Positions 33,763 through 42,143 of a stretch of 64,000 bases of DNA are shown here, in pieces. Position numbers and translations under genes: made by a program. The stretch covers positions 1,270,510 to 1,334,509 of the forward strand of contig JAJVIC010000009.1 in the NCBI GenBank assembly GCA_022072225.1. The letters run 5' to 3'. Below the pieces are notes generated by a model. It saw only the letters and a list, made by a program, of their open reading frames with translations. It searched no databases and was not told the origin of the DNA. This DNA comes from Bacteroidia bacterium. GTDB lineage: Bacteria > Bacteroidota > Bacteroidia > SXHM01. Within the stretch, counting starts at the first letter, position 1; each line of letters begins with the position of its first letter.

Positions 33763-35871
33763 TTAACTTACTGACGGGCTTTCTGCTATTTGTTTGTTGC
33801 GCAATTCATTAATGTCTTTCAAAAAATTTCCGGCTTCTGCAAAATAGTTCTCTGCAAACTCTTTAGTCGGTTCGTTTTTTTGAATTTGGTTTACCAATGC
33901 TGTAAAATCAGTAACAGCAGTGTATTCGCCCGTTGCGACAAAGTTTTCCTGAAAATCTGAAATGATTTTATTGTGCGTGTTGCATTGCACTTGTTTGCCC
34001 AGCAACATTGCCTTTGCTCCTGAAACAAGTGTAGCATAAGAGTGATAGATTGCATCTGCATACTGCTTGTTTTCCAATGCTTTTGTTGCCCATTCATATT
34101 TTTCTTCTGCTTCATAAATCAGTGTGGCAACAAGGTCAATCATAACACCGGCACACTCGCCAACGCCAACTGCCGTTTTGTAGCTTTCGGTATGTCCCCA
34201 GTCAATAAAATCTTCTTGAGTTAAGTTGCTCAAATCCGCAAGCGGCTTGAGTAATTCGTAGAAATAGTTTTTGCCTTGTCTGCGGAAATAGTCATTGAAT
34301 TTTTCGTTTTCCAGCGCATTGGTTTTGTAATCGTTTAAGAGATTACGCACTAATTGCGGACCTCGTTTTGAAGGCACTTTAATTACTTTTTCGGCAATCA
34401 AACCAACTCCGTTTCCTGCTGCACCACCGCCTAAAACCAATTGCAACGAAGGTAAAACGAGCGCACCGCTTTTTAGCGAACTTCCCTGAAAACCGATGCT
34501 GGCTGCCATGTGCTGACCGCATGAATTCATGCAACCACTTATTTTTATGTCAATATCTTTATTGTGAAGAAATTCAGGGAATTCTGTTTTTATAACATTC
34601 TCTAATTCAATCGCGGTGCCTGTGCTGCTTGAAATTCCGAGATTACAAGTGTCTGTTCCCGGGCAAGCAGTAATATCTGCGGTGCTGTTAAACCCCGGTT
34701 CTGATAACCCGATTTTGTGCAACGCATTGAAAAGATGAGGCAATGCTTCTTTGCGCACAAACTTGAAGAGGTAATTTTGGTTTATGGTTATCCGAATATC
34801 GTCTGCCGCAAATTCTCTGGCTACTTCTGCCAGCTCGCGCGCTTTTGCAGTTTTCAAATTTCCAAGCAAAACTTTCACGTAAACTCCATAAAATTCTTTT
34901 TGTTTTTGTTCAAAAACGTTTGTTGCCAACCATGTTTGATATTGTTTTTCGTCAACCGGTTTTATTTTCGCAAATTGTTTTTCAGGCTTCGGAAGTGGTT
35001 CTGGCAAAGCATTTCTGTCAATTTTAAAGGTTTTTGATTTTAATGCTTTTTGTTCTTCGGCAACTAATTGCATCAGTTTTTCCAAACCAATATCGTTGAG
35101 CAGGTATTTTATTCTTGCCTTGTGTCTGCGGGTGCGTTCGCCATATTTATCAAACACGCGAAGCACACCTTCTGTGAAGGGAATAATCAAATCTTCCTGC
35201 AAAAATTCGTAAGCAGTAGGGGCAAGGAAACTTTGTGCGCCAAGTCCACCGCCAATCAATACTTTAAATCCGCGTTCACCTTTTTCATTTATTTTAGGAA
35301 TAAATCCCAGGTCGTGCATAAATGTTAATGCAGTGTCTTTATCGCTTGATGAAAAGGCGATTTTAAATTTTCGTCCCATTTCCTGACAAACCGGATTGCG
35401 CAAAAAGTAACGGAACATGGCATCTGCATAAGGCGAAACATCAAATGGCTCATCGGGATCAATTCCGGCAATGTCGGATGCGGTTATGTTGCGAACTGTA
35501 TTTCCGCAAGCCTCGCGAAGCGTAATATCACTCTGTTCTAATTTTGCCCAGAGTTCAGGGGTTTGTTCCAGCTTTACAAAGTGGATTTGTATGTCCTGTC
35601 TGGTGGTTGCGTGCAGCACACCGCTTGAATATTCATCCGCAACATCACAGATTTTGATGAGTTGGTCGGGTGTTACTTTTCCAAAAGGAAGTTTGATGCG
35701 AATCATTTGAACTCCTTCCTGACGCTGACCGTAAACGCCACGCGCCAAACGCAGACTGCGAAATTTTTCGCTGTCTATTTTTCCTTCTTTGAAAAGACGG
35801 ATTTTCTTTTCAAGTTCAATAATGTCTTGTTCAACAATTGGATTTTCTAATTCAGTTTGGAAACTTTTCAT
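33763..35871 (-). CDS. Siroheme nitrite/sulfite reductase with C-terminal HEPN-like domain
   Basis: The 702-residue protein has the duplicated ferredoxin-like and siroheme/[4Fe-4S] domains of the hemoprotein sulfite reductase family. The cluster cysteines are in ITACPGTDTCNLGISSS and ISGCMNSCGQHMAASIG (about residues 400-460). LGGGAAGNGVGLIAE and the N-terminal RLARGVYGQRQEGVQMIRIK are also present. After about residue 585 comes a helical region (KYEWATKALENKQYADAIYH..SYATLVSGAKAMLL) resembling a HEPN domain. It should reduce sulfite to sulfide (or nitrite to ammonia); the TauE/SafE and siroheme neighbours favour sulfite. Confidence 0.93.
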   Translation of the reverse strand: MKSFQTELENPIVEQDIIELEKKIRLFKEGKIDSEKFRSLRLARGVYGQRQEGVQMIRIKLPFGKVTPDQLIKICDVADEYSSGVLHATTRQDIQIHFVKLEQTPELWAKLEQSDITLREACGNTVRNITASDIAGIDPDEPFDVSPYADAMFRYFLRNPVCQEMGRKFKIAFSSSDKDTALTFMHDLGFIPKINEKGERGFKVLIGGGLGAQSFLAPTAYEFLQEDLIIPFTEGVLRVFDKYGERTRRHKARIKYLLNDIGLEKLMQLVAEEQKALKSKTFKIDRNALPEPLPKPEKQFAKIKPVDEKQYQTWLATNVFEQKQKEFYGVYVKVLLGNLKTAKARELAEVAREFAADDIRITINQNYLFKFVRKEALPHLFNALHKIGLSEPGFNSTADITACPGTDTCNLGISSSTGTAIELENVIKTEFPEFLHNKDIDIKISGCMNSCGQHMAASIGFQGSSLKSGALVLPSLQLVLGGGAAGNGVGLIAEKVIKVPSKRGPQLVRNLLNDYKTNALENEKFNDYFRRQGKNYFYELLKPLADLSNLTQEDFIDWGHTESYKTAVGVGECAGVMIDLVATLIYEAEEKYEWATKALENKQYADAIYHSYATLVSGAKAMLLGKQVQCNTHNKIISDFQENFVATGEYTAVTDFTALVNQIQKNEPTKEFAENYFAEAGNFLKDINELRNKQIAESPSVS

Positions 35872-35893
35872 ATTTATTTAGTACGATCAAAAT

Positions 35894-36805
35894 TTAGTTA
35901 AAAGAAAGCATAATGGTGCGCAGGCTCAGAAAAATAATCACAAAGCCTACAATTAACATGAGTGTGCGGTTATTTACTTTTTGGCACAGATAAGCTGCAA
36001 ATGGAGATGCAAAAACACCGCCTGCCATTAAGCCAGCTACAACAATCCAGTTGTCTATACCAAGTATGAATGTAAAAGTGCTTGCACCTGCCAAAGCAAT
36101 AAAAAATTCGGCAAGGTTTACAGAACCAATAGTGTACCGTGGATTCCTTCCTTTACTTAAAAGATTGGAAACAACAACCGGTCCCCAACCACCACCACCA
36201 ATAGCATCCACTAATCCGCCAAAGAATGCAAGCGGACCAATGTTTTTGGTTTTTGTTTTCAGAATATTTTTTTGCATCGCTTTATAAATCACAACCAACC
36301 CCATTACCATCAGGTAAGCTGCGATGTAGGGTTTAATTTCTTTACCATCAATGGAACTTAAAAAATAAGCTCCTATTACTGCTCCAACAACACCTGGAAT
36401 AACAAGGTTTCTGAATAATTTTTTGTTTACATTTTTGAATTTAAGATGCGACAAACCGGATGCACCTGAGGTTACAACTTCTGCTGCATGAACGCTCGCA
36501 CTTGCTGAAGCCGGAGGTAAACCCAAACTCAATAAAAAAGTTGTTGAACTTATTCCGTAAGCCATTCCCAGCGAGCCATCAATTATTTGCGCAAGAAAAC
36601 CTACTAAAGCAAACATCAAAAAGTCGCTGTAATTAAAATCTGAAATTAACTGTTTGAATGTATCCGACTCGGTAAAATCAGGGGCAAATTCTATGGAAAT
36701 AACCACAAAAATAACCGCAATTAATAATGCTGCAACTCCTATTAAAGCCCATTTAACAAAGGGATTTACAATACCTGCAAACAATAAATTTTTTACGCGC
36801 TCCAT
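35894..36805 (-). CDS. TauE/SafE family sulfite exporter-type membrane protein
   Basis: From the ATG at 36805 (MERVKNLLFAGIVNPFVKWA) the product is about 303 residues with nine or so helices. It holds two copies of the TauE/SafE motif region: DGSLGMAYGISSTTFLLSLG with PASASASVHAAEVVTSGASG, and DAIGGGGWGPVVVSNLL with NLAEFFIALAGA. Members move sulfite, sulfoacetate or related anions. A TTG at 36820 would add five residues but overlaps the promoter box, so I reject it. It is the first gene of the sulfite-reductase operon, divergent from the Cys-leader/TonB receptor transcript. Confidence 0.92.
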   Translation of the reverse strand: MERVKNLLFAGIVNPFVKWALIGVAALLIAVIFVVISIEFAPDFTESDTFKQLISDFNYSDFLMFALVGFLAQIIDGSLGMAYGISSTTFLLSLGLPPASASASVHAAEVVTSGASGLSHLKFKNVNKKLFRNLVIPGVVGAVIGAYFLSSIDGKEIKPYIAAYLMVMGLVVIYKAMQKNILKTKTKNIGPLAFFGGLVDAIGGGGWGPVVVSNLLSKGRNPRYTIGSVNLAEFFIALAGASTFTFILGIDNWIVVAGLMAGGVFASPFAAYLCQKVNNRTLMLIVGFVIIFLSLRTIMLSFN

Positions 36806-36817
36806 AAAATAAGATTG

Positions 36818-36825
36818 CAAATATA
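36818..36825 (-). promoter_or_regulatory. -7 promoter box of the sulfite reductase operon
   Basis: On the minus strand this reads TATATTTG (TAnnTTTG), with the TauE/SafE ATG 12 bases beyond it. Just upstream on that strand lies CTATTAATTCGGTAG, which resembles the palindrome at 36927-36941 at 10 of 15 positions. Confidence 0.6.
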
Positions 36826-36926
36826 TTTAATCTACCGAATTAATAGACTTTCATTTTGAAATTCATTCAGCCTTACATTTTATTCCCCTGATTTCTAATT
36901 AACTAATTGCTTACAATAAAAATACT

Positions 36927-36941
36927 CTATAAAGTTTATAG
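36927..36941. promoter_or_regulatory. Operator-like palindrome upstream of the Cys leader
   Basis: CTATAAA-G-TTTATAG is a perfect inverted repeat. It overlaps a second one, ATAAAGT (36929-36935) with ACTTTAT (36942-36948). It occupies the -33 region of the promoter box at 36950. An Rrf2 regulator encoded at the end of the same gene group is the natural candidate to bind it; this is inference. Confidence 0.5.
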
Positions 36942-36949
36942 ACTTTATA

Positions 36950-36957
36950 TAGATTTG
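36950..36957 (+). promoter_or_regulatory. -7 promoter box of the Cys leader / TonB receptor transcript
   Basis: TAGATTTG matches TAnnTTTG and lies 21 bases before the leader ORF start. The whole 36806-37167 gap between the divergent genes holds this promoter, its operator candidate, the leader ORF and the minus-strand promoter. Confidence 0.65.
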
Positions 36958-36978
36958 CCCCCTGAAAACAGAAAATAA

Positions 36979-37062
36979 ATGAAAAATCATATTACTCGTA
37001 CTTCTCGTATCGGAACAAATTCTTCATCCTCGTTGCATTATACAGTCTGTTGTTGTTGCTGA
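36979..37062 (+). CDS. 27-codon leader peptide ending in four Cys codons
   Basis: The ORF ATG(36979)-TGA(37062) encodes 27 residues: MKNHITRTSRIGTNSSSSLH then YTVCCCC. The last four sense codons (TGT TGT TGT TGC, 37048-37059) are all Cys and are followed directly by the stop. TGTTGTT (37051-37057) can pair with AACAACA (37062-37068) over loop GCTG, so a ribosome paused on the Cys codons would cover the hairpin. It lies between the promoter and a TonB receptor gene, facing a sulfite-reductase operon. The pattern is that of an amino-acid-sensing leader, here for cysteine. Too short for ordinary gene callers. Confidence 0.7.
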   Translation: MKNHITRTSRIGTNSSSSLHYTVCCCC

Positions 37063-37167
37063 ACAACATCTCTTTTAAACAGATTTATCAATTACTATTT
37101 TCTAATTACAATTCATTCAAATAAACGAATGGATTTAAAGCATTCACATTTATTAAAACATAAAATC

Positions 37168-39753
37168 ATGAAAATTAAAATATACTCATTACGCTTCCTT
37201 TTCCTGATACTAATTTTTACGCTACCTGTATTGTCTTTTGCGCAGAACAATGCGTTGGAAGGATTAATAAAAAACAGTGAGGGAGAAACATTGCCAGGAG
37301 CCTCTGTTATAGTAAAAGGAACTTCAGCTTATGCCGTTGCAGACCTTGAAGGCAGGTTTAAAATTAAAGCTCCTGAAAAATTGCCTTTTACATTGGTTGT
37401 AAGTTTTGTTGGCTACAAACAGCAGGAAATAAAAATAAGCGAATTACCTGTTTCTGCATTGGAAGTGGTTTTTAGCGACAACTTATTGCTTTCGGAAGTG
37501 GTGATTACTTCGCGCAGAAGACAGGAAAACGCACAACAGGTTCCAATTCCTATTTCGGTGTTGGGTGCTGCACAGATTGAACAAACAGGTTCATTTAATG
37601 TAAATCGTTTAAAAGAATTAGTTCCTACCGTTCAGTTGTATTCTTCCAATCCGCGCAACACAACTTTAAATATTCGCGGTGTTGGTTCTACGTTCGGGCT
37701 TACCAATGATGGAATTGACCCCGGTGTTGGTTTTTATGTGGATGGCGTTTATTATGCACGTCCGGCTGCTACCACGCTTGACTTTATTGATGTTGAACGT
37801 ATCGAAGTATTGCGCGGTCCACAAGGAACTTTATTTGGTAAAAATACAACAGCAGGTGCGTTTAACATAACAACACGCGCCCCGTCTTTTACACCGGATG
37901 CCACCTTTGAAGTGAGTTATGGAAATTACGGTTACACACAGGCAAAAGCTTCTGCTTCCGGTGCTTTAGTGAAAGATAAGTTAGCTGCACGTATATCATT
38001 TTCGGGTACGCACCGCGATGGAGTGATTTACAATGTTGCGACTGAAAAATATGTGAATACACTTAACAATTTAGGTGCACAGGCAAAATTTCTGTACACA
38101 CCAACCGATAAAATAAAACTTACATTGTCGGGAGATTTTACACGCCAGCGTCCTGATGGTTATGCGCAGGTTTTTGCAGGTGTTGTGCCAACTGAGCGGG
38201 CTGCTTATCGCCAATTCGAAAATATTATTGCAGACTTAAACTATGATTTGCCAAGCAGAAATCCGTTTGACAGAAAAATTGACCATGATACTCCCTGGAA
38301 TTCGGGGAATGATTTTGGCGGTGCTTCCTTAAACCTTGATGTAAAATTAGGTCCCGGAACGCTTACTTCAACCACTGCATATCGCTACTGGTGGTGGAAT
38401 CCTTCAAACGACCGTGATTTTACCGGATTGCAGGGTTTAAGATTATCGCAAGCTCCTTCTGTTCACAACCAATGGTCGCAGGAAATACGCTATGCCGGTG
38501 ATTTTCATAAACGCCTGAGTGGTGTTGTAGGTGTTTACGGGCTTGCACAGGATTTAAAAACAAATCCGTATCACACCGAAGAAGCAGGAAAAGACCAATG
38601 GCGTTTTTCGCAAAGCTCAACCAGTGCGCTTTGGGAAACTCCCGGTCTTTTGGATGGCTACGGAATAAAAACAACAAGCCGTTTGCAATCATTAGGAGCA
38701 GCAGTATTTGCACAACTTGACTGGAATATTTTCGCAGGCTTGCACCTGTTGCCGGGCATTCGCCTGAACTATGATAAAAAAGAAGTGGAGTACAAACGCG
38801 AAACGTACGGAGGTTTAGATACAGATGACCCTGCATTGATTGCGATAAAAAAAGGAGTGTACAGCAATCAGGAATTTACTGCCGATGTAGAAGAGTTTAA
38901 TCCTTCAGGGCAAGTAACGCTGTCATACAATTTCGCGAATAAAATAAATGCTTTCGCCACTTATTCTGCCAGTTTTAAACCTGTAGGAATTAATCTGGGT
39001 GGTTTGCCAACAGCCAATGGCGAAATATTAATTGACCTGGCACGCATCGAACCGGAGTTTGTGAATCATTATGAAGTTGGCGCGAAAACCAACCCAACTC
39101 AAAACATCATTTTGAACGCTGTATTTCACTATACCAATAATGATAACTATCAGACATTGGTTCAAGCGCCTGACTTGTCTGTAAATCGGGGCTACCTTGC
39201 CAATGCAGAACAAGTTCGTGTGCTGGGTTTTGAGTTAGATGCATCGGTAAAAGTGAAAAACTTCCTTTCATTGTTTGGCTCGTATGCCTATACCGATAGC
39301 AAATATGTAAAGTTCACCAATGCCCCGCCACCGCTTGAAGAAACCGGAGGCGAAACATTTAAAGATATTTCAGGTACTGAGTTGCCCGGTATTTCTAAAC
39401 ATGCTTTTTCGGCAGGTGCTGAGTTTACTACCAAAGACCTGAAATTTTTAGGAAGCACAGGTAAATTCTTTGTTGCAGCAGATACTTATTATCGCTCCTC
39501 TTTTTCATCAAGTCCATCAAAATCTGCTTACCTGAATATTGATGGCTATGCACTGTTGAATGCCAGATTAGGTTTTAGAGCAAAGGATGGTCTTACCATT
39601 TTTGCATGGGGACGTAATTTGCTTGACAAAGATTATCATGAGCAATTATTACCCGGTGCGGGTGGTGCAGGACACTACGCAAGTGTGCTTGGCGACCCGC
39701 TTACGTTTGGTGGAACATTGAGATATGCATGGAAACAAAAAATGAAAGGATAG
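37168..39753 (+). CDS. TonB-dependent outer membrane receptor of the sulfur locus
   Basis: I start at the ATG at 37168 (MKIKIYSLRFLFLILIFTLP), which begins the signal peptide (..LSFAQ); the ATG at 37129 adds 13 non-signal residues. The about 861-residue protein has a CarboxypepD_reg-like domain (ALEGLIKNSEGETLPGASVI), a plug (QVPIPISVLGAAQIEQTGSF, TTLNIRGVGS, VERIEVLRGPQGTLFGKNTT) and a 22-strand-type barrel ending in LRYAWKQKMKG. It imports a ligand across the outer membrane using TonB energy. Its location beside siroheme sulfite reductase and behind a Cys leader suggests a sulfur-containing ligand, such as a sulfonate or sulfate ester. It is followed by the DUF2490 gene after seven bases. 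Confidence 0.93.
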   Translation: MKIKIYSLRFLFLILIFTLPVLSFAQNNALEGLIKNSEGETLPGASVIVKGTSAYAVADLEGRFKIKAPEKLPFTLVVSFVGYKQQEIKISELPVSALEVVFSDNLLLSEVVITSRRRQENAQQVPIPISVLGAAQIEQTGSFNVNRLKELVPTVQLYSSNPRNTTLNIRGVGSTFGLTNDGIDPGVGFYVDGVYYARPAATTLDFIDVERIEVLRGPQGTLFGKNTTAGAFNITTRAPSFTPDATFEVSYGNYGYTQAKASASGALVKDKLAARISFSGTHRDGVIYNVATEKYVNTLNNLGAQAKFLYTPTDKIKLTLSGDFTRQRPDGYAQVFAGVVPTERAAYRQFENIIADLNYDLPSRNPFDRKIDHDTPWNSGNDFGGASLNLDVKLGPGTLTSTTAYRYWWWNPSNDRDFTGLQGLRLSQAPSVHNQWSQEIRYAGDFHKRLSGVVGVYGLAQDLKTNPYHTEEAGKDQWRFSQSSTSALWETPGLLDGYGIKTTSRLQSLGAAVFAQLDWNIFAGLHLLPGIRLNYDKKEVEYKRETYGGLDTDDPALIAIKKGVYSNQEFTADVEEFNPSGQVTLSYNFANKINAFATYSASFKPVGINLGGLPTANGEILIDLARIEPEFVNHYEVGAKTNPTQNIILNAVFHYTNNDNYQTLVQAPDLSVNRGYLANAEQVRVLGFELDASVKVKNFLSLFGSYAYTDSKYVKFTNAPPPLEETGGETFKDISGTELPGISKHAFSAGAEFTTKDLKFLGSTGKFFVAADTYYRSSFSSSPSKSAYLNIDGYALLNARLGFRAKDGLTIFAWGRNLLDKDYHEQLLPGAGGAGHYASVLGDPLTFGGTLRYAWKQKMKG

Positions 39754-39760
39754 TTTAGTT

Positions 39761-40519
39761 ATGCGAAAGTTGATTGTGTTGTTTGTTGCGCTGTGCATGG
39801 CTTTTCATGCACAGCCGCAAACAACGCCTTTAAAGGAGACTACTCACGAAGAACAATTTTGGTTAGGTTATTTTAACCAGACACGTTTTTCAAGCCGTTG
39901 GGGATTTTGGTTTGATGTTCACTTGCGGACAACCGAACATTTTGCAACTAAATTTTCAAAAGCTATCATAAGACCGGGAATTTCTTTTTATGTTTCAGAC
40001 AATGTAAAACTAACAGCAGGTTATACATTTATTAATCACTTTCCCGAAAAAGGACATGAGAATATTTCGCAGCCCGAACACCGTCCGTGGCAACAAATTC
40101 AGTGGCATCAGAAAGGCGGTAAGTTTAAATTCATGCAGTGGGTGCGTTTTGAACAGCGTTTCAGAAGGAAGATAAAAAACGATGATGAGCTTGCCGAAGT
40201 CTATAACTTTAATTACCGGCTGCGCTATAATTTTATGCTGATGTATCCGTTGGGTAAAGAGGCTTTTGCTCCTAAAACATTATTCATTGCCCTGAATGAT
40301 GAAATCCATATCAACGCAGGCAAACAAATCGTTTATAATTATTTTGACCAAAACCGTTTGTTTGCCGGTTTAGGTTTACAGCTTACCTCGCATTCCAATA
40401 TACAGTTGGGATATATGAATGTTTTCCAGCAGTTGAGTTCCGGAAATAAATACCAGATGCTGCATTGCATTCGTTTTTTCTTTTTTCAAAATCTGGATTT
40501 GAGGAAGAAAACAGAGTGA
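39761..40519 (+). CDS. DUF2490 family outer-membrane-type protein
   Basis: The 252-residue product has a signal peptide (MRKLIVLFVALCMAFHAQPQ) and then beta strands with the DUF2490 pattern: EEQFWLGYFNQTRFSSRWGF, PGISFYVSDNVKLTAGYTF, WVRFEQRFRRK and a C-terminal strand IRFFFFQNLDL. It is predicted to be a 12- to 14-strand outer membrane barrel. It is cotranscribed with the TonB receptor (seven-base gap) and may assist the same uptake. It is convergent and adjacent (zero gap) to the Rrf2 regulator gene. Confidence 0.85.
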   Translation: MRKLIVLFVALCMAFHAQPQTTPLKETTHEEQFWLGYFNQTRFSSRWGFWFDVHLRTTEHFATKFSKAIIRPGISFYVSDNVKLTAGYTFINHFPEKGHENISQPEHRPWQQIQWHQKGGKFKFMQWVRFEQRFRRKIKNDDELAEVYNFNYRLRYNFMLMYPLGKEAFAPKTLFIALNDEIHINAGKQIVYNYFDQNRLFAGLGLQLTSHSNIQLGYMNVFQQLSSGNKYQMLHCIRFFFFQNLDLRKKTE

Positions 40520-40960
40520 TTACTTTTTACCTTTTGTAAGTAATTGTTCCTTTTTCAGCACATCGGCAATGCTGGTGTTTTCGAGAATAGCAAGTGTGGC
40601 ATCACGTACCTGCATAGCTACCTGACTGATGCCGCAGGTTTTTTCGTCCACACATTCTTCGCAGGGTTGATAAAAGTTAAGGCTAACGCAGGGGAGAAGA
40701 GCAATAGGACCATTGGTAAGGCGTATAACTTGTGTAAGTTTTACATCTTCCGGTTTTTTAATCAGGTAGTAGCCACCTCCATAGCCTTTTTTACTGCCTA
40801 ATATTCCTGCATTTTTAAGTTCCAGTAAAATAGCTTCCAGAAATTTTTTGGGAATATGTTCGGTTTCCGAAATCTCACTGATGAGAACCGGACCTTTGTC
40901 ATATTCTTTTGCAAGCTTTACTAAAGCCTTGATAGAATATTTTGATTTTTTGGAAAGCAT
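40520..40960 (-). CDS. Rrf2 family transcriptional regulator
   Basis: The 146-residue protein begins MLSKKSKYSIKALVKLAKEY. It has the Rrf2 winged helix (ISEISETEHIPKKFLEAILL) and the characteristic KKGYGGGYYLIKKPEDVKL wing. Four Cys (91, 100, 103 and 109, in LLPCVSLNFYQPCEECVDEK and TC) could hold an Fe-S cluster as in IscR/NsrR, although CymR-type members sense cysteine status through a partner instead. Its place at the end of the sulfur locus suggests that it controls the palindrome-bearing promoters at 36818-36957. It has its own promoter at 40965. Confidence 0.9.
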   Translation of the reverse strand: MLSKKSKYSIKALVKLAKEYDKGPVLISEISETEHIPKKFLEAILLELKNAGILGSKKGYGGGYYLIKKPEDVKLTQVIRLTNGPIALLPCVSLNFYQPCEECVDEKTCGISQVAMQVRDATLAILENTSIADVLKKEQLLTKGKK

Positions 40961-40964
40961 TGTG

Positions 40965-40972
40965 CAAAAGTA
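40965..40972 (-). promoter_or_regulatory. -7 promoter box of the Rrf2 gene
   Basis: On the minus strand this reads TACTTTTG (TAnnTTTG), ending only four bases before the ATG at 40960, so the mRNA would be close to leaderless. Confidence 0.5.
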
Positions 40973-41019
40973 ATTTTTTTCTGTGCCGTTAGCCCAAGCA
41001 ACAAATGTATTTTTAGCGC

Positions 41020-41538
41020 GTGAAAACAGTAGTGTTAAATGTCGGCTTGGTTTTGTTCTGCATTGTTAGTTCAATCGCACAGGTAGACTCCGTTCAAGCT
41101 AAACCGGAAGGGTTGGATACACTTGCTGCAATTAAGTTTTTTGAAAGTAAAGGATTGAAAGTTGATTCGTGCGTAAATCTGAAACTGTATTTTGAAATTT
41201 ATAAGTGGCTTGATACACCTTACCGATATGGCGGTGAGACAGCTAAAGGAATTGATTGCTCAGGCTTTTGCAATAAGATGTATCAGGCCGTTTACGGAAA
41301 AACATTAGAAGGCGGTTCGCGCGATATTTTCACTAAAGTAAAACCGATACCTGTTAAGCTGGCAGAGGAAGGCGATTTGCTTTTTTTTAAAATATGGAAA
41401 GGACAAATATCGCATGTGGGCATCTACTTGCAAGGACGCAAGTTTGCACATGCCACTACGCAGGCAGGCGTTATTATAAGCGATCTTGATGAGGCGTATT
41501 ACAAGAAGTACTTTTTTAAGGCGGGGAGGTTGAAGTAA
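41020..41538 (+). CDS. NlpC/P60 family cell-wall peptidase
   Basis: The 172-residue product, from a GTG start, has a signal peptide (MKTVVLNVGLVLFCIVSSIA) and an NlpC/P60 domain: catalytic Cys in YRYGGETAKGIDCSGFCNKM, His in GQISHVGIYLQGRKF and the third polar residue in FAHATTQAGV. Such enzymes cut gamma-D-glutamyl-diaminopimelate bonds in peptidoglycan. There is no extra binding domain. It stands alone, convergent with the DUF2179 gene (two-base gap). Confidence 0.92.
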   Translation: MKTVVLNVGLVLFCIVSSIAQVDSVQAKPEGLDTLAAIKFFESKGLKVDSCVNLKLYFEIYKWLDTPYRYGGETAKGIDCSGFCNKMYQAVYGKTLEGGSRDIFTKVKPIPVKLAEEGDLLFFKIWKGQISHVGIYLQGRKFAHATTQAGVIISDLDEAYYKKYFFKAGRLK

Positions 41539-41540
41539 AA

Positions 41541-42134
41541 TTAAGTTCCTTTTCTCAGAGGAAGCAATACCCGTGCAAAATCCAGTTTGCGGGTATTGGT
41601 TTCGTTAAACACGCCCTGATTGGTTTCCCGTACATCTTCTACCGAGTAAAATGAGCCCGACAGGTCGCGGTCAATAAACTCTATAATCTGTTTTAGATTT
41701 TTGCGTTCAGCTACAATAAAAATAACTTTCACCGGACCCATTGCACCTTGTCCGTCAATAACGGTAAACCCGTGTTTTTCCTTTTTTAAATTTTCCAGTA
41801 AGGTGTCTGAATTTTTATTGGTAATAATACGTATTACCTGTGTGCCTATGGCAAGCGCCTGTTCTATAGTAAGCCCCAGAAATGTGCCGGTAGCATAGCC
41901 CGCAGCCCATGCAAAGTAACACATTACGTTGGTGAGGTTTTGCATAATCTGCCCTATGGCTATGAGCCACAGCAGCACTTCAAAAAATCCGATGACGGGA
42001 ACAATTTTTCGCTTGCCTTTCGATATCATAACAATGCGGAGTGTACCCAACGTAACATCGGTCATTCGCGCGAAATAAATAATCAGGGGGAGTACTATCC
42101 AGTTAAAATAATCAAACCCTTCTTTAGTTTCCAT
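41541..42134 (-). CDS. DUF2179 (UPF0316-type) membrane protein
   Basis: The 197-residue protein has three N-terminal membrane helices with IIYFARMTDVTLGTLRIVMI and FFEVLLWLIAIGQI, the DUF5698 region. A soluble DUF2179 domain follows (TVIDGQGAMGPVKVIFIVAE..RKNLKQIIEFI), a ferredoxin-like regulatory fold also found in YitT proteins. The biochemical role is not established. It is nine bases from the T9SS protein gene upstream on the same strand. Confidence 0.88.
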   Translation of the reverse strand: METKEGFDYFNWIVLPLIIYFARMTDVTLGTLRIVMISKGKRKIVPVIGFFEVLLWLIAIGQIMQNLTNVMCYFAWAAGYATGTFLGLTIEQALAIGTQVIRIITNKNSDTLLENLKKEKHGFTVIDGQGAMGPVKVIFIVAERKNLKQIIEFIDRDLSGSFYSVEDVRETNQGVFNETNTRKLDFARVLLPLRKGT

Positions 42135-42143
42135 CCAATAGAT

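Noticed and set aside
41020..41538. NlpC/P60 gene as a phage lysin
   Set aside because: It has a signal peptide, normal composition and no phage genes nearby.
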